Shown here: in pieces, positions 7,830-15,817 of the stretch
Layout of the letters: each line of letters begins with the position of its first letter
Position numbering within the stretch: position 1 is the stretch's first letter
Assembly (NCBI RefSeq): GCF_001083785.1
Contig: NZ_LAVL01000087.1
Coordinates: 1 to 34,851, forward strand
Reading direction: 5' to 3'
DNA length: 34,851 bases
From: Nonomuraea sp. SBT364
GTDB taxonomy: Bacteria; Actinomycetota; Actinomycetes; Streptosporangiales; Streptosporangiaceae
Made by a program: the position numbers and the translations under genes
The notes under the pieces: generated by a model
The model's input: only the letters and a program-made list of their open reading frames with translations
Told to the model about the DNA's origin: nothing
Database searches by the model: none

Positions 7830-8666
7830 ATGGCGAGGACCCCCGGGCGGGAGCGCCCCAACTGGGTCGCCGGCGTCACGAGCCTGGTCTGGCTGGCGAT
7901 CGTCGTCATCCCGATCTACTGGATCGTCATCACCAGCTTCAAGACGCAGAACAACTACTACGCGACCAACCCGCTGGCGCCCCCGACCGAGCCGAGTCTC
8001 GACGCCTACCGGCTGGTCGTCGAATCCGACTTCCCGCTCTACTTCCTCAACAGCCTCATCGTCACGCTCGGCGCGGTGATCCCGGCGGTCGCCGTCTCGT
8101 TCATGGCGGCGTACGCGATCGTCCGGTCCGGCCGTACCCGGTTCCTGCGCTCGGCCAACTGGTTGTTCCTCACCGGGCTGGCCGTTCCCCACCAGGCGAC
8201 CGTCATCCCGGTCTACCTGATCATCATCAGGCTGAACCTGTACGACTCGCTGCTCGGGCTGATCCTGCCGTCGATCGCGTTCGCGATCCCGTTGTCGGTG
8301 CTGATCCTGACGAACTTCATCCGGGACGTGCCCAAGGAACTGTTCGAGTCGATGCGGATGGACGGCGCCACCGAGTGGGGGACGCTCTGGCGGCTGGCCT
8401 TCCCCCTGACCCGGCCCGCCGTGGTCACGGTGACGATCTACAACGCGCTGACGATCTGGAACGGGTTCATGCTGCCGCTGATCCTCACCCAGAGCCCCGA
8501 CAAACGCACGCTGCCGCTGGCGTTGTGGAGCTTCCAGGGCCAGTACAGCATCAACGTCCCGGCGGTGCTCGCCTCCGTCGTGCTGACCACGCTGCCCATC
8601 CTGGTCCTGTACGTGGTCGGCCGCCGCCAGCTCCTCAGCGGCCTGACGGCGGGCTTCGGCAAGTAG
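7830..8666 (+). CDS. ABC sugar importer, permease (MalG type)
   Basis: A 278-residue six-helix permease. The EAA loop reads ESMRMDGATEWGTLWRLAFPLTRP, and the C-terminus ends in the family's LLSGLTAGFGK. The ATG follows the previous stop by one base, with GGAGGGAGC upstream. No ATPase gene follows. Such CUT1 importers in actinomycetes are usually energised by a shared ATPase of the MsiK kind encoded elsewhere, which I infer here. Confidence 0.9.
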   Translation: MARTPGRERPNWVAGVTSLVWLAIVVIPIYWIVITSFKTQNNYYATNPLAPPTEPSLDAYRLVVESDFPLYFLNSLIVTLGAVIPAVAVSFMAAYAIVRSGRTRFLRSANWLFLTGLAVPHQATVIPVYLIIIRLNLYDSLLGLILPSIAFAIPLSVLILTNFIRDVPKELFESMRMDGATEWGTLWRLAFPLTRPAVVTVTIYNALTIWNGFMLPLILTQSPDKRTLPLALWSFQGQYSINVPAVLASVVLTTLPILVLYVVGRRQLLSGLTAGFGK

Positions 8667-8696
8667 GCGGCACCCTCTGCCGGGTAGGTGACCGGC

Positions 8697-10391
8697 ATGG
8701 GGGAGCTGGACATCGCGGTCGTCGGGGTGGGGCCGCGCGGGCTGGCGGTGGTCGAACGGCTGCTCGTCCGCCTGCGCGGGCGCCCGCCCCGCGCGGACGT
8801 CACCATCTGGGCGTTCGACGCCGTGGAGCACGGGGCCGGGCGGGTGTGGCGGAGCGACCAGCCGCCCTGGTTCGGGGCGAACACCACCGCCGGGGAGAGC
8901 ACCGTGCTGTCGCCCGACGGCTACCTGCCCGGCGGCCGGTTCGGCTCACTGGCCCGGTGGGGCGGCCTGGCCGCTGACGACTACCCGCCGCGCGCCCTGT
9001 ACGGCCGCTACCTGGCCGAGGTGTTCGCCGAGCTGTGCGCCACCGCCCCGCCGCGCGTGCGTGTCCGGCCGGTGCCGGCCGAGGTGACGGCGCTGGTACG
9101 GGCGCGGGACCGGCTGCTGCTGACGGCCGGCGGGACCACGTACCCGGCCGACAAGGCGGTGCTCGCCACCGGGCACTCCGCCGTGGCGCTCGACGACGGG
9201 CAGCTCGCGCTCCGGCGGCACGCCGCGCGCACGCCGGGCGCCGCCTACATCCCGCCCGGCCTGGCCGCCGAGATGCCGCTCGACGAGATCCCGCCGGGCA
9301 CGCCGGTCGCCGTCCGCGGGCTCGGCCTCACCTTCTACGACGTGATGCGGGCCGTCACCGTGGGCCGGGGCGGCCGCTTCCGCGCCGGGCCGGACGGGCG
9401 GCTGCGATACCTGGCATCGGGGGAGGAGCCGTGGCTGATCGCGACGTCGCGCGGCGGGCTGCCGTTCCTGGCCAGACCGGCGGTGCCCGGCTACCCCGAG
9501 CCGGCGGTGCGCCCGAGGGTCGTCACGGAGGAGCGGCTGGGCGCGCTGCGCGAGCGGGCGCTGGCCGCCACGGGCTCGCCGCAGCTCGACTTCGCCGCCC
9601 ACGTCGAACCGCTCATCCAGCTGGAGGCCGACCTCGCCTGCGAGCGGGGAGCCGCCCACCCGCTGGGCCGGCTGGCCCGCCCGTTCGCGGGCAGGTCGTT
9701 CGCCGGCCCGGACGACTTCCGCCGCTGCCTGACCCGTCTCCTGCTGCTGGACGCCCGGCGGGCGCGGGAGGGGTGCGCCGCCGGTTCGGTGAAGGCCGCC
9801 ACCGAGATGCTGCGCGCCATCAGGCCGCTGCTGCCGCCGGTCGTGGACTTCGGCGGGCTCCTGCCGGGCTCGCACCACGACTTCCTCACCCGGTTCGTGC
9901 CCGAGAGCTACGTGCTGTCTGCCGGGCCGCCCGCGGAGCACGTCGAGCAGCTCGCGGCACTGCTCGACGCGGGGATCGTGCAGCCGGCCGGGCCCGGCGC
10001 GACGGTCGTGCCCGACGCCGCCGGGTACGCGGTCTGCTCCCCGCACGTCGGCGGGCCGGCCCGGCACGCGCGGGTGCTCCTGGAGGCCAGGGCGCCCGGG
10101 CGGGACGTCACCCGCGACACCTCGCCGCTGTACCGGCAGCTGCTCGCCGACGGCATGATCAGCGAGTTCGTGAACGCCGGGTACCGCACCGGCGGCCTGG
10201 CCGTCACCCGCTCGCCGTATCGCCTCCTGGACGCCTCGGGCCGGGCCGACCCCGACATCCACGCGCTCGGGGTGGCCACGGACCGGACCCGCTGGTTCAC
10301 CGAGGTCGGCACCGGCAGGCCGGGAGCGGACAGCCCCTTCCGCCGCGACGCCGACGAGGTGGCCGCGGCGCTGCTCGGCGCGGGTCAGTGA
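8697..10391 (+). CDS. FAD/NAD(P)-binding protein of unknown substrate
   Basis: About 564 residues with an N-terminal dinucleotide fold (DIAVVGVGPRGLAVVERLL, GxGxxG) of the FAD-NAD(P)-binding family (PF13454-like). Other blocks are VWRSDQPPWFGANTTAGE, ADKAVLATGHSA and, near the end, HALGVATDRTRWFTEVGTGRPG. No membrane segment or signal peptide is seen. The family includes large flavoprotein monooxygenase-like and secondary-metabolism-associated proteins, but the reaction is not known to me. ATG 8697 has GGTAGGTG six nt upstream and is preferred to GTG 8688. It lies 30 nt after the importer operon on the same strand and could be read through from it, yet nothing in it suggests sugar metabolism. 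It overlaps the PaaX gene tail to tail by 7 bp. Confidence 0.75.
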   Translation: MGELDIAVVGVGPRGLAVVERLLVRLRGRPPRADVTIWAFDAVEHGAGRVWRSDQPPWFGANTTAGESTVLSPDGYLPGGRFGSLARWGGLAADDYPPRALYGRYLAEVFAELCATAPPRVRVRPVPAEVTALVRARDRLLLTAGGTTYPADKAVLATGHSAVALDDGQLALRRHAARTPGAAYIPPGLAAEMPLDEIPPGTPVAVRGLGLTFYDVMRAVTVGRGGRFRAGPDGRLRYLASGEEPWLIATSRGGLPFLARPAVPGYPEPAVRPRVVTEERLGALRERALAATGSPQLDFAAHVEPLIQLEADLACERGAAHPLGRLARPFAGRSFAGPDDFRRCLTRLLLLDARRAREGCAAGSVKAATEMLRAIRPLLPPVVDFGGLLPGSHHDFLTRFVPESYVLSAGPPAEHVEQLAALLDAGIVQPAGPGATVVPDAAGYAVCSPHVGGPARHARVLLEARAPGRDVTRDTSPLYRQLLADGMISEFVNAGYRTGGLAVTRSPYRLLDASGRADPDIHALGVATDRTRWFTEVGTGRPGADSPFRRDADEVAAALLGAGQ

Positions 10392-11236
10392 TCCAGGGGC
10401 AGATCCAGGGGCAGCTCGTCCAGCAGGGCGGTGGCCAGGGCGTGCGCGGGCTCCTCGTAGGCCCGGGCCAGGTCGTGGAAGGTCTGCTCGGCCCGGATGG
10501 CGGGCCAGTCGGCCGGCAGGTGCTCGGCCGGCAGGTGCGGGTCCTGGCGGACGAGCTGCAGCCAGTCGGTGTGGAGCAGCAGCTGGCGGGCCAGGTCGTC
10601 GGGCAGCGCGAGCCGCGCCCCGGCGTCGCCCCAGCGCTCCAGGAAGGCGTGGTAGCGCTCGGCGATCTGCCGGGTGTCGAAGGCGCGGACGAGGTCGGCC
10701 GACTCGGTCGGCTTGAGCGCCCGCGCGGCCAGCACGGTGACGTGCTCGCGCAGGCCGAGCTCGGTGACGGTGCCGGTCACGTCCTTGGCTCCTGGAGCGA
10801 TCCACAGGCCGCTCTGCAGGAGGCCGAAGCCGGCCCAGATGAGCCGTGAGCGCAGGTCGTGGCGGGTGCTGCGGTGGCTGTCGGGCAGCGAGAAGCCGAC
10901 CAGGGTCCAGGTGCCGTCCCAGTCGCGGTTGACGGCGCCGGTCTCCCAGATGCGGCGGCGGCCGTCTTCCAGGACGGCGGTGGCCTTGCCGGTGAGCCCG
11001 AAGTAGGTCTTGCGGCCCCGGCGGTGGCGGGCCAGCAGGCCGCGGTTGACCATGCGGGTGAGCGTGGATCGCGCCGCTTCCTCGGTCACGCCCAGGCGGG
11101 CGAAGACGTCGATGACGCTGCCGGAGTAGACGGCGATGCGGCGGCCGAGCACGTGAATGCCGAGGAAGCTGAACATCAACGACTGGGGGCGGGGTGAGGG
11201 GGAGAGCGGTGCGCCGTCCCCGTCGTCGAAAGTCAC
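10385..11236 (-). CDS. PaaX-family transcriptional regulator
   Basis: PaaX proteins repress aromatic-acid (phenylacetate-type) catabolism and release DNA on binding an acyl-CoA intermediate. Here about 283 residues show the N-terminal winged helix (SVIDVFARLGVTEEAARSTLTRMVNRGLLARHRRGRKTYFGLT), the central region beginning WDGTWTLVGFSLPDSHRSTRHDLRSRLIWAGFG, and the C-terminal PaaX domain (FLERWGDAGARLALPDDLARQLLLHTDWLQLVRQDPHLPAEHLP). I chose GTG 11236 because a well-spaced promoter places the transcription start on it, implying a leaderless mRNA. ATG 11260 is the alternative, but lacks a ribosome site. Divergent from an MHS transporter, which it probably controls. Confidence 0.85.
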   Translation of the reverse strand: MTFDDGDGAPLSPSPRPQSLMFSFLGIHVLGRRIAVYSGSVIDVFARLGVTEEAARSTLTRMVNRGLLARHRRGRKTYFGLTGKATAVLEDGRRRIWETGAVNRDWDGTWTLVGFSLPDSHRSTRHDLRSRLIWAGFGLLQSGLWIAPGAKDVTGTVTELGLREHVTVLAARALKPTESADLVRAFDTRQIAERYHAFLERWGDAGARLALPDDLARQLLLHTDWLQLVRQDPHLPAEHLPADWPAIRAEQTFHDLARAYEEPAHALATALLDELPLDLPLDH

Positions 11237-11242
11237 GAGTAG

Positions 11243-11271
11243 AGGGTAGACGGATCCCATTTGTTGGGCAA
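11243..11271 (-). promoter_or_regulatory. Promoter of the PaaX gene, giving a leaderless GTG start
   Basis: On the minus strand TTGCCC (11271-11266) and TACCCT (11248-11243) are 17 bp apart, and the GTG at 11236 comes 6 nt after the -10. That spacing puts the transcript start at the initiation codon. No Shine-Dalgarno sequence precedes this GTG. Confidence 0.6.
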
Positions 11272-11341
11272 AGCTATGACGCAAATCGAGAGTCTGCCCC
11301 GCGTTCAAGGTGTCCCGCCCCCCTGCGAAGGAACCAGCGCC

Positions 11342-12670
11342 ATGTCGAACCCGCCGGCCTCAGCCTCCTCCCCGCCCGTCCAGCTCCGCCGCGCCGTCGC
11401 GTCCAGCTATCTCGGCAGCGTCATCGAGTACTACGACTTCCTGCTGTACGCCACCGCCTCCGCGCTGGTGTTCGGCAAGGTCTTCTTCTCCGGGCTCCCC
11501 CCGCTGGCCGCCACCGTCGCCAGCCTGGGCACGTTCGCCACCGGCTACCTGGCCCGGCCGCTCGGCGGCGTCGTCTTCGGCCACTTCGGCGACCGGCTGG
11601 GCCGCAAGCGCATGCTGATCCTGACCATGGTGCTCATGGGCGTGGCCAGCTTCCTCATCGGCGTGCTGCCCACCTACGAGCAGATCGGCAGCCTGGCCCC
11701 GATCACGCTCGTCGTGCTCCGCGTCGTCCAGGGCATCGCGGTCGGCGGCGAGTGGGGCGGCGCGGTGCTGATGTCCGCCGAGCACGCCACCGGCCGGCGG
11801 GGCCTGTGGGCCAGCTTCACCAACGCCGGAGCGCCCTCCGGCATGCTGCTGTCCACCGCCGTGCTCAGCGGCAGCGCCGCCGTCCTCGGCGAGGAGGCGT
11901 TCCTCAGCTGGGGCTGGCGCATCCCGTTCCTGATCAGCATCGTCCTGCTGGGCATCGGCCTGTTCGTCCGCGCGCGGGTCGAGGAGACGCCGGTGTTCAC
12001 CGCAGCCAGGGAAGCCGCCGCGCCGCGCTCCGCGCCGCTGCTCGACGTGCTGCGCCACCACCCCAGGACGCTCCTGCTCGGCGTCGGCGTCGGCCTGTCC
12101 GCCTTCGTCCTGCAGGGCACGCTCACCACGTTCCTGCTGGCCTACGGCGTGGAGGCCGGCTTCGCCCGGCAGGACGTGCTCAACGGCCTGACGCTCTCCT
12201 CCGGCCTGGCCGTGCTCGGCATCGTCGGCTGGTCGGCGTTGTCGGACCGGCTGGGACGCCGGCCCGTCGTGCTCACCGGCGCCGTCCTCGCCGCCGCCTA
12301 CAGCTTCCTGCTCTTCCCGATGGCCGACACGGGCAGCGTCGCCATGCTCACGCTCCTGCTCGTGCTCGGCCAGTCGATCATCCACCCGATGATGTACGGG
12401 CCCCTCGCCGCCCTGTACGCCGAGCTGTTCTCCACCCGCAGCCGCTACACCGGCGCCTCCCTCGGCTACCAGCTCGCCGGACTCGGCGCGGGACTCGCCC
12501 CGCTGATCTTCGCCCAGATCCGGGCGGGCAGCGGTGGCGGCGGGACGGGGATCATCTCCGCCGTCATCGCCGCCTTCTGCCTGCTGACCGTCGTGTGCAC
12601 GCTCGCGCTGCGCGAGACCAGCGGCACCGACCTCGCCGGCGAGCCGGGCCGGGCCGTCCGTCAGGCGTAG
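11342..12670 (+). CDS. MFS transporter, metabolite:H+ symporter (MHS) type
   Basis: A 442-residue, 12-helix permease. The signature of the MHS branch is clear: ASSYLGSVIEYYDFLLYATAS in helix 1, GYLARPLGGVVFGHFGDRLGRKRML in the first intracellular loop, and RVVQGIAVGGEWGGAVLMSAEH in helix 4. The second half repeats the loop as SDRLGRRPVVL. MHS proteins import organic acids such as shikimate, citrate, alpha-ketoglutarate, proline/betaine or aromatic acids by proton symport. ATG 11342 has GAAGGAAC upstream at good spacing. Facing a PaaX gene, with an ACMSD-like amidohydrolase and a MaoC hydratase next door, an aromatic or cyclic acid is the most likely substrate (inference). Overlaps the MaoC gene tail to tail by 10 bp. 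Confidence 0.88.
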   Translation: MSNPPASASSPPVQLRRAVASSYLGSVIEYYDFLLYATASALVFGKVFFSGLPPLAATVASLGTFATGYLARPLGGVVFGHFGDRLGRKRMLILTMVLMGVASFLIGVLPTYEQIGSLAPITLVVLRVVQGIAVGGEWGGAVLMSAEHATGRRGLWASFTNAGAPSGMLLSTAVLSGSAAVLGEEAFLSWGWRIPFLISIVLLGIGLFVRARVEETPVFTAAREAAAPRSAPLLDVLRHHPRTLLLGVGVGLSAFVLQGTLTTFLLAYGVEAGFARQDVLNGLTLSSGLAVLGIVGWSALSDRLGRRPVVLTGAVLAAAYSFLLFPMADTGSVAMLTLLLVLGQSIIHPMMYGPLAALYAELFSTRSRYTGASLGYQLAGLGAGLAPLIFAQIRAGSGGGGTGIISAVIAAFCLLTVVCTLALRETSGTDLAGEPGRAVRQA

Positions 12671-13116
12671 TGACGGTAGACGGCGCGCGCCACGCAGGCG
12701 GGCTTGGCGCCGCCGTCGATCTCCACGGTGAAGGTCAGGTGCGACTGGACGCCGCCGCTCACCTCCTCGACCGCGTCGACGAAACCGGCCAGGCGGATCC
12801 GCGCGCCGACGCGGACGGGGCTCGGGAAGCGGACCCTGTCCAGGCCGTAGTTGACGTTCATGGACACGCCGCTGATCTCCAGCAGCTCGTTGAACAGCGG
12901 GATGACCAGCGACAACGTCAGGTAGCCATGGGCGATCGGGCCGCCGAAGGGCCCGTCCGCGGCCCGTTCGGCGTCGGTGTGGATCCACTGGTGGTCGCCG
13001 GTGGCGTCGGCGAAGGCGTTCACCCGCTCCTGGGTGATCTCCAGCCAGCCGGTGCGGCCGAGGTCGGTCCCGGCCAGGGCCTTCAGCTCGTCGAGTCCGT
13101 GCGCGGAGATGGGCAT
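12661..13116 (-). CDS. MaoC-like (R)-specific enoyl-CoA hydratase
   Basis: A 151-residue single hot-dog domain. The hydratase 2 motif is present: FADATGDHQWIHTDAE gives the catalytic pair Asp41 and His46, and GPFGGPIAHGYLTLSL follows as expected. It should hydrate a trans-2-enoyl-CoA to the (R)-3-hydroxyacyl-CoA. The ATG at 13116 has AGGAG 8 nt upstream, so the longer open frame reading through from 13308 is not used. It is the second gene after the amidohydrolase, 77 bp apart on the same strand, and probably shares its promoter. Confidence 0.88.
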   Translation of the reverse strand: MPISAHGLDELKALAGTDLGRTGWLEITQERVNAFADATGDHQWIHTDAERAADGPFGGPIAHGYLTLSLVIPLFNELLEISGVSMNVNYGLDRVRFPSPVRVGARIRLAGFVDAVEEVSGGVQSHLTFTVEIDGGAKPACVARAVYRHYA

Positions 13117-13193
13117 GACGGAAACTCCTCGTGGATGGCGCGAAGCGCGGGTTTGACGATCTGGCCGGATGGGGTATCGGGCGAGCCGCCCGT

Positions 13194-14090
13194 TCAGACA
13201 GCCAACGCGTCGCTCTTGTCCAGGCCGAGCAGGCGGGCCGCGTTGTCCTTGAGTATGAGGGGGCGGACCTCGGGTTCGATGTCGAGCTTGGCGAAGTCGG
13301 CCAGCCACCGGTCGGGTGTGATGACGGGGTAGTCGGAGCCGAAGAGCACCTTGTCCTTCAGCAGGGTGTTGGCGTAGCGGATGAGCTGGGGCGGGAAGTA
13401 TTTCGGTGACCAGCCGGACAGGTCGATGTGCACGGTGGGTTTGTGGGTGGCCACGGCGAGTGCTTCGTCCTGCCAGGGGAAGGACGGGTGCGCCAGGATG
13501 ATCTTCAGGTCGGGGAAGTCGGTGGCGACGTCGTCGACCAGCATGGGGTTGGAGTATTTCAGGCGGATGCCGCCGCCGCCCGGCACGCCGGCGCCGATGC
13601 CGGTCTGGCCGGTGTGGAACAGGGCGGGCACGCCGAGTTCCTGCAGTGCCTCGTAGAGGGGGTAGGCCATCGGGTCGTCGGGGGCGAAGCCCTGCAGGCC
13701 GGGGTGGAACTTGAAGCCGCGTACGCCGTGCTCGGTGACCAGGCGGCGGGCCAGCCTGACGCCCGCGCGGCCGCGCCAGGGGTCGACGCTGGCGAAGGGG
13801 ATGAGTACGTCGGGGTGCTCGGCGCAGGCGGCGGCGACCTCTTCGGAGGGGATCGGCGGGTGTCCGGTGGCGTGCTCGGCGTCGACGGTGAACACCACGG
13901 CGGCCATCTTCCGCTCGCGGTAGTAGGCGGCGATCTCGGGGATGGCGGGCTCGCGGGCGCCGCGGACCTTGAAGTAGGCGGCCGAGGCGGCCGACAGCTC
14001 GGGGCTGAGCGACCGGTGGCCGCTGGCGGAGATCTCCGCGTGGGTGTGGACGTCGATGGCGGTGAGCTCATCCAGGTTCAAGGCCGTCAT
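13194..14090 (-). CDS. Amidohydrolase-2 (ACMSD-like) family metal-dependent hydrolase/decarboxylase
   Basis: A 298-residue TIM-barrel protein of the amidohydrolase 2 family, which includes ACMSD and the non-oxidative aromatic acid decarboxylases. Metal ligands are visible in order: HTH (His15, His17) on strand 1, His159 in LFHTGQTG, His201 in ILAHPSFPW and Asp253 in FGSDYP. No signal peptide. AGGAG lies 7 nt before the ATG. With the MaoC hydratase it probably forms a small catabolic operon. Decarboxylation or ring-product hydrolysis of an acid imported by the MHS transporter would fit, but the substrate is not identifiable from sequence. Confidence 0.85.
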   Translation of the reverse strand: MTALNLDELTAIDVHTHAEISASGHRSLSPELSAASAAYFKVRGAREPAIPEIAAYYRERKMAAVVFTVDAEHATGHPPIPSEEVAAACAEHPDVLIPFASVDPWRGRAGVRLARRLVTEHGVRGFKFHPGLQGFAPDDPMAYPLYEALQELGVPALFHTGQTGIGAGVPGGGGIRLKYSNPMLVDDVATDFPDLKIILAHPSFPWQDEALAVATHKPTVHIDLSGWSPKYFPPQLIRYANTLLKDKVLFGSDYPVITPDRWLADFAKLDIEPEVRPLILKDNAARLLGLDKSDALAV

Positions 14091-14113
14091 CAGCGGCTCC
14101 TTCCGCGAATCGA

Positions 14114-14256
14114 TCAGGCGAAGTCGGACATCTTCCGCAGCACCCGGTCACGCGGGATGCCCGCGACGGCGGCCATCACGTCCCGCGGCCGCTTGCGGTG
14201 ACGACCGCCGCCTTGCCTGTCCGCTCCACTCGCCGCTCCTCGTCTCCCGTCGTCAT
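14114..14256 (-). pseudogene. Stub of a short-chain dehydrogenase behind an intact leaderless promoter
   Basis: From ATG 14256 the minus strand encodes 26 residues ending at 14176. The last part, ERTGKAAVVTASGRG, looks like the first strand and the TGxxxGxG nucleotide loop of a short-chain dehydrogenase, which normally sits at that distance from the N-terminus. In a second frame, reading on to the stop at 14114, the sequence ends as AGIPRDRVLRKMSDFA, which looks like an ordinary protein C-terminus. I read this as the two ends of one or two genes joined by a large internal deletion. It could instead be a short expressed leader peptide. It lies directly upstream of the amidohydrolase gene, which may now depend on its promoter. 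Confidence 0.45.
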
Positions 14257-14263
14257 GCCGCCG

Positions 14264-14292
14264 ACGCTAGACAGATCGGTGTCGGCAGTCAA
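14264..14292 (-). promoter_or_regulatory. Promoter for the SDR stub and the downstream amidohydrolase operon
   Basis: On the minus strand TTGACT (14292-14287) and TAGCGT (14269-14264) are exactly 17 bp apart. ATG 14256 comes 7 nt after the -10, so the transcript should begin at the start codon itself. Confidence 0.7.
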
Positions 14293-14493
14293 TATTGTGC
14301 CGAATATCAGGTCGTCGGCGTGACCGTCCGGCCCCGCGGAACCTGTCCCGGAATCTGGCTGAGCTTGACCGGCGGATTACGCGGGCCGGGGTAGCAATAC
14401 GGCGAGGTCGGAACCGCCGCGGAGGCTGACGGCGCCGGCCCGGGGCGACCGCCGGCTTATCGGGGGGTTGGCCGGTGGGACGCCGGACGATGT
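14293..14493. other. Intergenic stretch without a recognised gene
   Basis: Between the amidohydrolase-side promoter and the sigma-operon hairpin I see no supported reading frame. A small AT-rich patch near 14291-14310 (AATATTGTGCCGAATATC) may be part of the upstream promoter element or a regulator site. Confidence 0.4.
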
Positions 14494-14524
14494 GGGGCCG
14501 GGCGGCGCTGGGCCGCCCGGCCCC
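14494..14524 (-). terminator. Terminator hairpin of the ECF42 operon
   Basis: GGGGCCGGGCGGC (14494-14506) pairs perfectly with GCCGCCCGGCCCC (14512-14524), a 13-bp stem with a 5-base loop, about 19 nt after the sigma-factor stop codon. There is no T-run. Confidence 0.75.
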
Positions 14525-14542
14525 TGGCGTGCACGGCCTCGA

Positions 14543-15817
14543 TCAGCCGGTCTCGCCGGGTGCCCGGCCGTTCCCCGGGTCCAGCGCCGCCGCCCGGTCC
14601 CGCAGGTAACGCTGCTCGGGCAGGCTCGTGGTGAGCCGGGCGGCCAGCCGGTAGTTCTCCCGCGCCCCGGCGTGCTCGCCGGCCAGCTCCTGCAAATGGG
14701 CGCGGACGGCGTGCAGGCGGTGGTGGCGCGCCAGCCGGGGGTCGTCGTCGAGGCTTTCCAGCAGGTCGAGCCCGGCGCGGGGGCCACGGGTCATCGCGAC
14801 CGCGACGGCGTGGTTGAGCGTGACCATCGGATTGGGCGTGATCCGGCCGAGGATGCCGTACAGGATGCGGATCTGCTCCCAATCGGTGTCCTCGGCCCTC
14901 GGCGCCTGGACGGGCAGTGCCGCGATCGCCGCCTGCAGCTGGTAGGGGCCGAGGGACGAGGTGGACATCGCGGTGGTGACCAGCGCCGTGCCCTCTTCGA
15001 CGAGGGCTGCGTCCCAGCGGCCGCGGTCCTGCTCGGCCAGCGGCACGAGGGCGCCGTCCGGGCTGGTGCGGGCCTGCCTGCGGGCGTCGGTCAGCAGCAT
15101 CAGCGCGAGGAGCCCGGCGACCTCGCCGTCGCCGGGCAGCGACCGGTGCACCAGGCGGGTGAGCCGGATCGCCTCGGCCGTCAGCTCGCCCCGGTGCAGG
15201 TCGGGGCCGGAGCTGGCGGTGTAGCCCTCGTTGAAGATCAGGTAGAGCACCTGGAGGACCGCGTCCAGCCGCCCGGCCCGCTCCTGCGGCGGCGGCAGCT
15301 CGAACGACGCCCCGGCCGCCTTGATCCGCTGCTTGGCACGGCTGATCCGGGGCGCCATCGTCGCCTCCGGCACCAGGAACGCCCGCGCGATCTCGGCGGT
15401 GGTGAGCCCGCTGACGGCGCGCAGCGTGAGCGCGACCTGGGAGGCGGGCGTCAGCGCCGGATGGCAGCACAGGAACAGCAGCGTGAGCGTGTCGTCCCGG
15501 TCGCCCGGCCCCTCCTCGCCGGGCGCCGGCGCGAGCTCGGCGTCCGGCGCCTCCTGGACGGCCGCGACGACCTCCCGTCGGCGGCGCGCCTGCTCGCTGC
15601 GTATGTGGTCGACCAGGCGGCGGGAGGCCACGGTGATCAGCCAGGCGCGCGGGCTGTCCGGGATCCCCTCGCCGGGCCACTGGGCCGCCGCGGCGAGCAG
15701 TGCCTCCTGGACCGCGTCCTCGCACTCCTCGAACCCGCCGTAGCGGCGCATGAGCACGCCGAGGACCTGCGGCGCCAGCTCGCGCAGCAGGTCCCCGAGG
15801 CGTTCGGTCGCGCTCAC
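14543..15817 (-). CDS. ECF42-group RNA polymerase sigma factor with long C-terminal extension
   Basis: A 424-residue ECF sigma factor. Region sigma2 is at about 10-75 (GFEECEDAVQEALLAAAAQW, PRAWLITVASRRLVDHIR), and sigma4 at about 110-165 (LTLRAVSGLTTAEIARAFLVPEATMAPRISRAKQRIK). The rest, about 230 residues, is the helical TPR-like extension that defines group ECF42 (LYLIFNEGYTASSG, LLDARR-like LMLLTDARRQAR, TLNHAVAVAMTRGP, RENYRLAARLT). ECF42 factors have no anti-sigma gene; their extension is needed for activity and they are encoded with DGPF (YCII) proteins, exactly as here. The GTG start overlaps the upstream DGPF gene stop by 4 bp, so the genes are coupled. The stimulus is unknown. Confidence 0.93.
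   Translation of the reverse strand: MSATERLGDLLRELAPQVLGVLMRRYGGFEECEDAVQEALLAAAAQWPGEGIPDSPRAWLITVASRRLVDHIRSEQARRRREVVAAVQEAPDAELAPAPGEEGPGDRDDTLTLLFLCCHPALTPASQVALTLRAVSGLTTAEIARAFLVPEATMAPRISRAKQRIKAAGASFELPPPQERAGRLDAVLQVLYLIFNEGYTASSGPDLHRGELTAEAIRLTRLVHRSLPGDGEVAGLLALMLLTDARRQARTSPDGALVPLAEQDRGRWDAALVEEGTALVTTAMSTSSLGPYQLQAAIAALPVQAPRAEDTDWEQIRILYGILGRITPNPMVTLNHAVAVAMTRGPRAGLDLLESLDDDPRLARHHRLHAVRAHLQELAGEHAGARENYRLAARLTTSLPEQRYLRDRAAALDPGNGRAPGETG

Noticed and set aside
5524..8666. A missing ATPase as a sign of a broken importer
   Set aside because: Actinomycete CUT1 importers normally lack a dedicated ATPase and use a shared MsiK-type protein.
8697..10391. Assigning the FAD/NAD(P)-binding protein as a lysine or ornithine N-hydroxylase
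   Set aside because: It has the fold but none of the hydroxylase-specific motifs that I could recognise, and no siderophore genes are nearby.
11260..11272. TTTG-N5-CAAA inverted repeat between the PaaX and MHS genes as a PaaX operator
   Set aside because: The arms are only four bases and such repeats arise by chance; it does not match the known PaaX site.
13117..13308. N-terminal extension of the MaoC gene
   Set aside because: The extra 64 residues are Arg/Pro-rich, overlap the amidohydrolase end, and the internal ATG has AGGAG.
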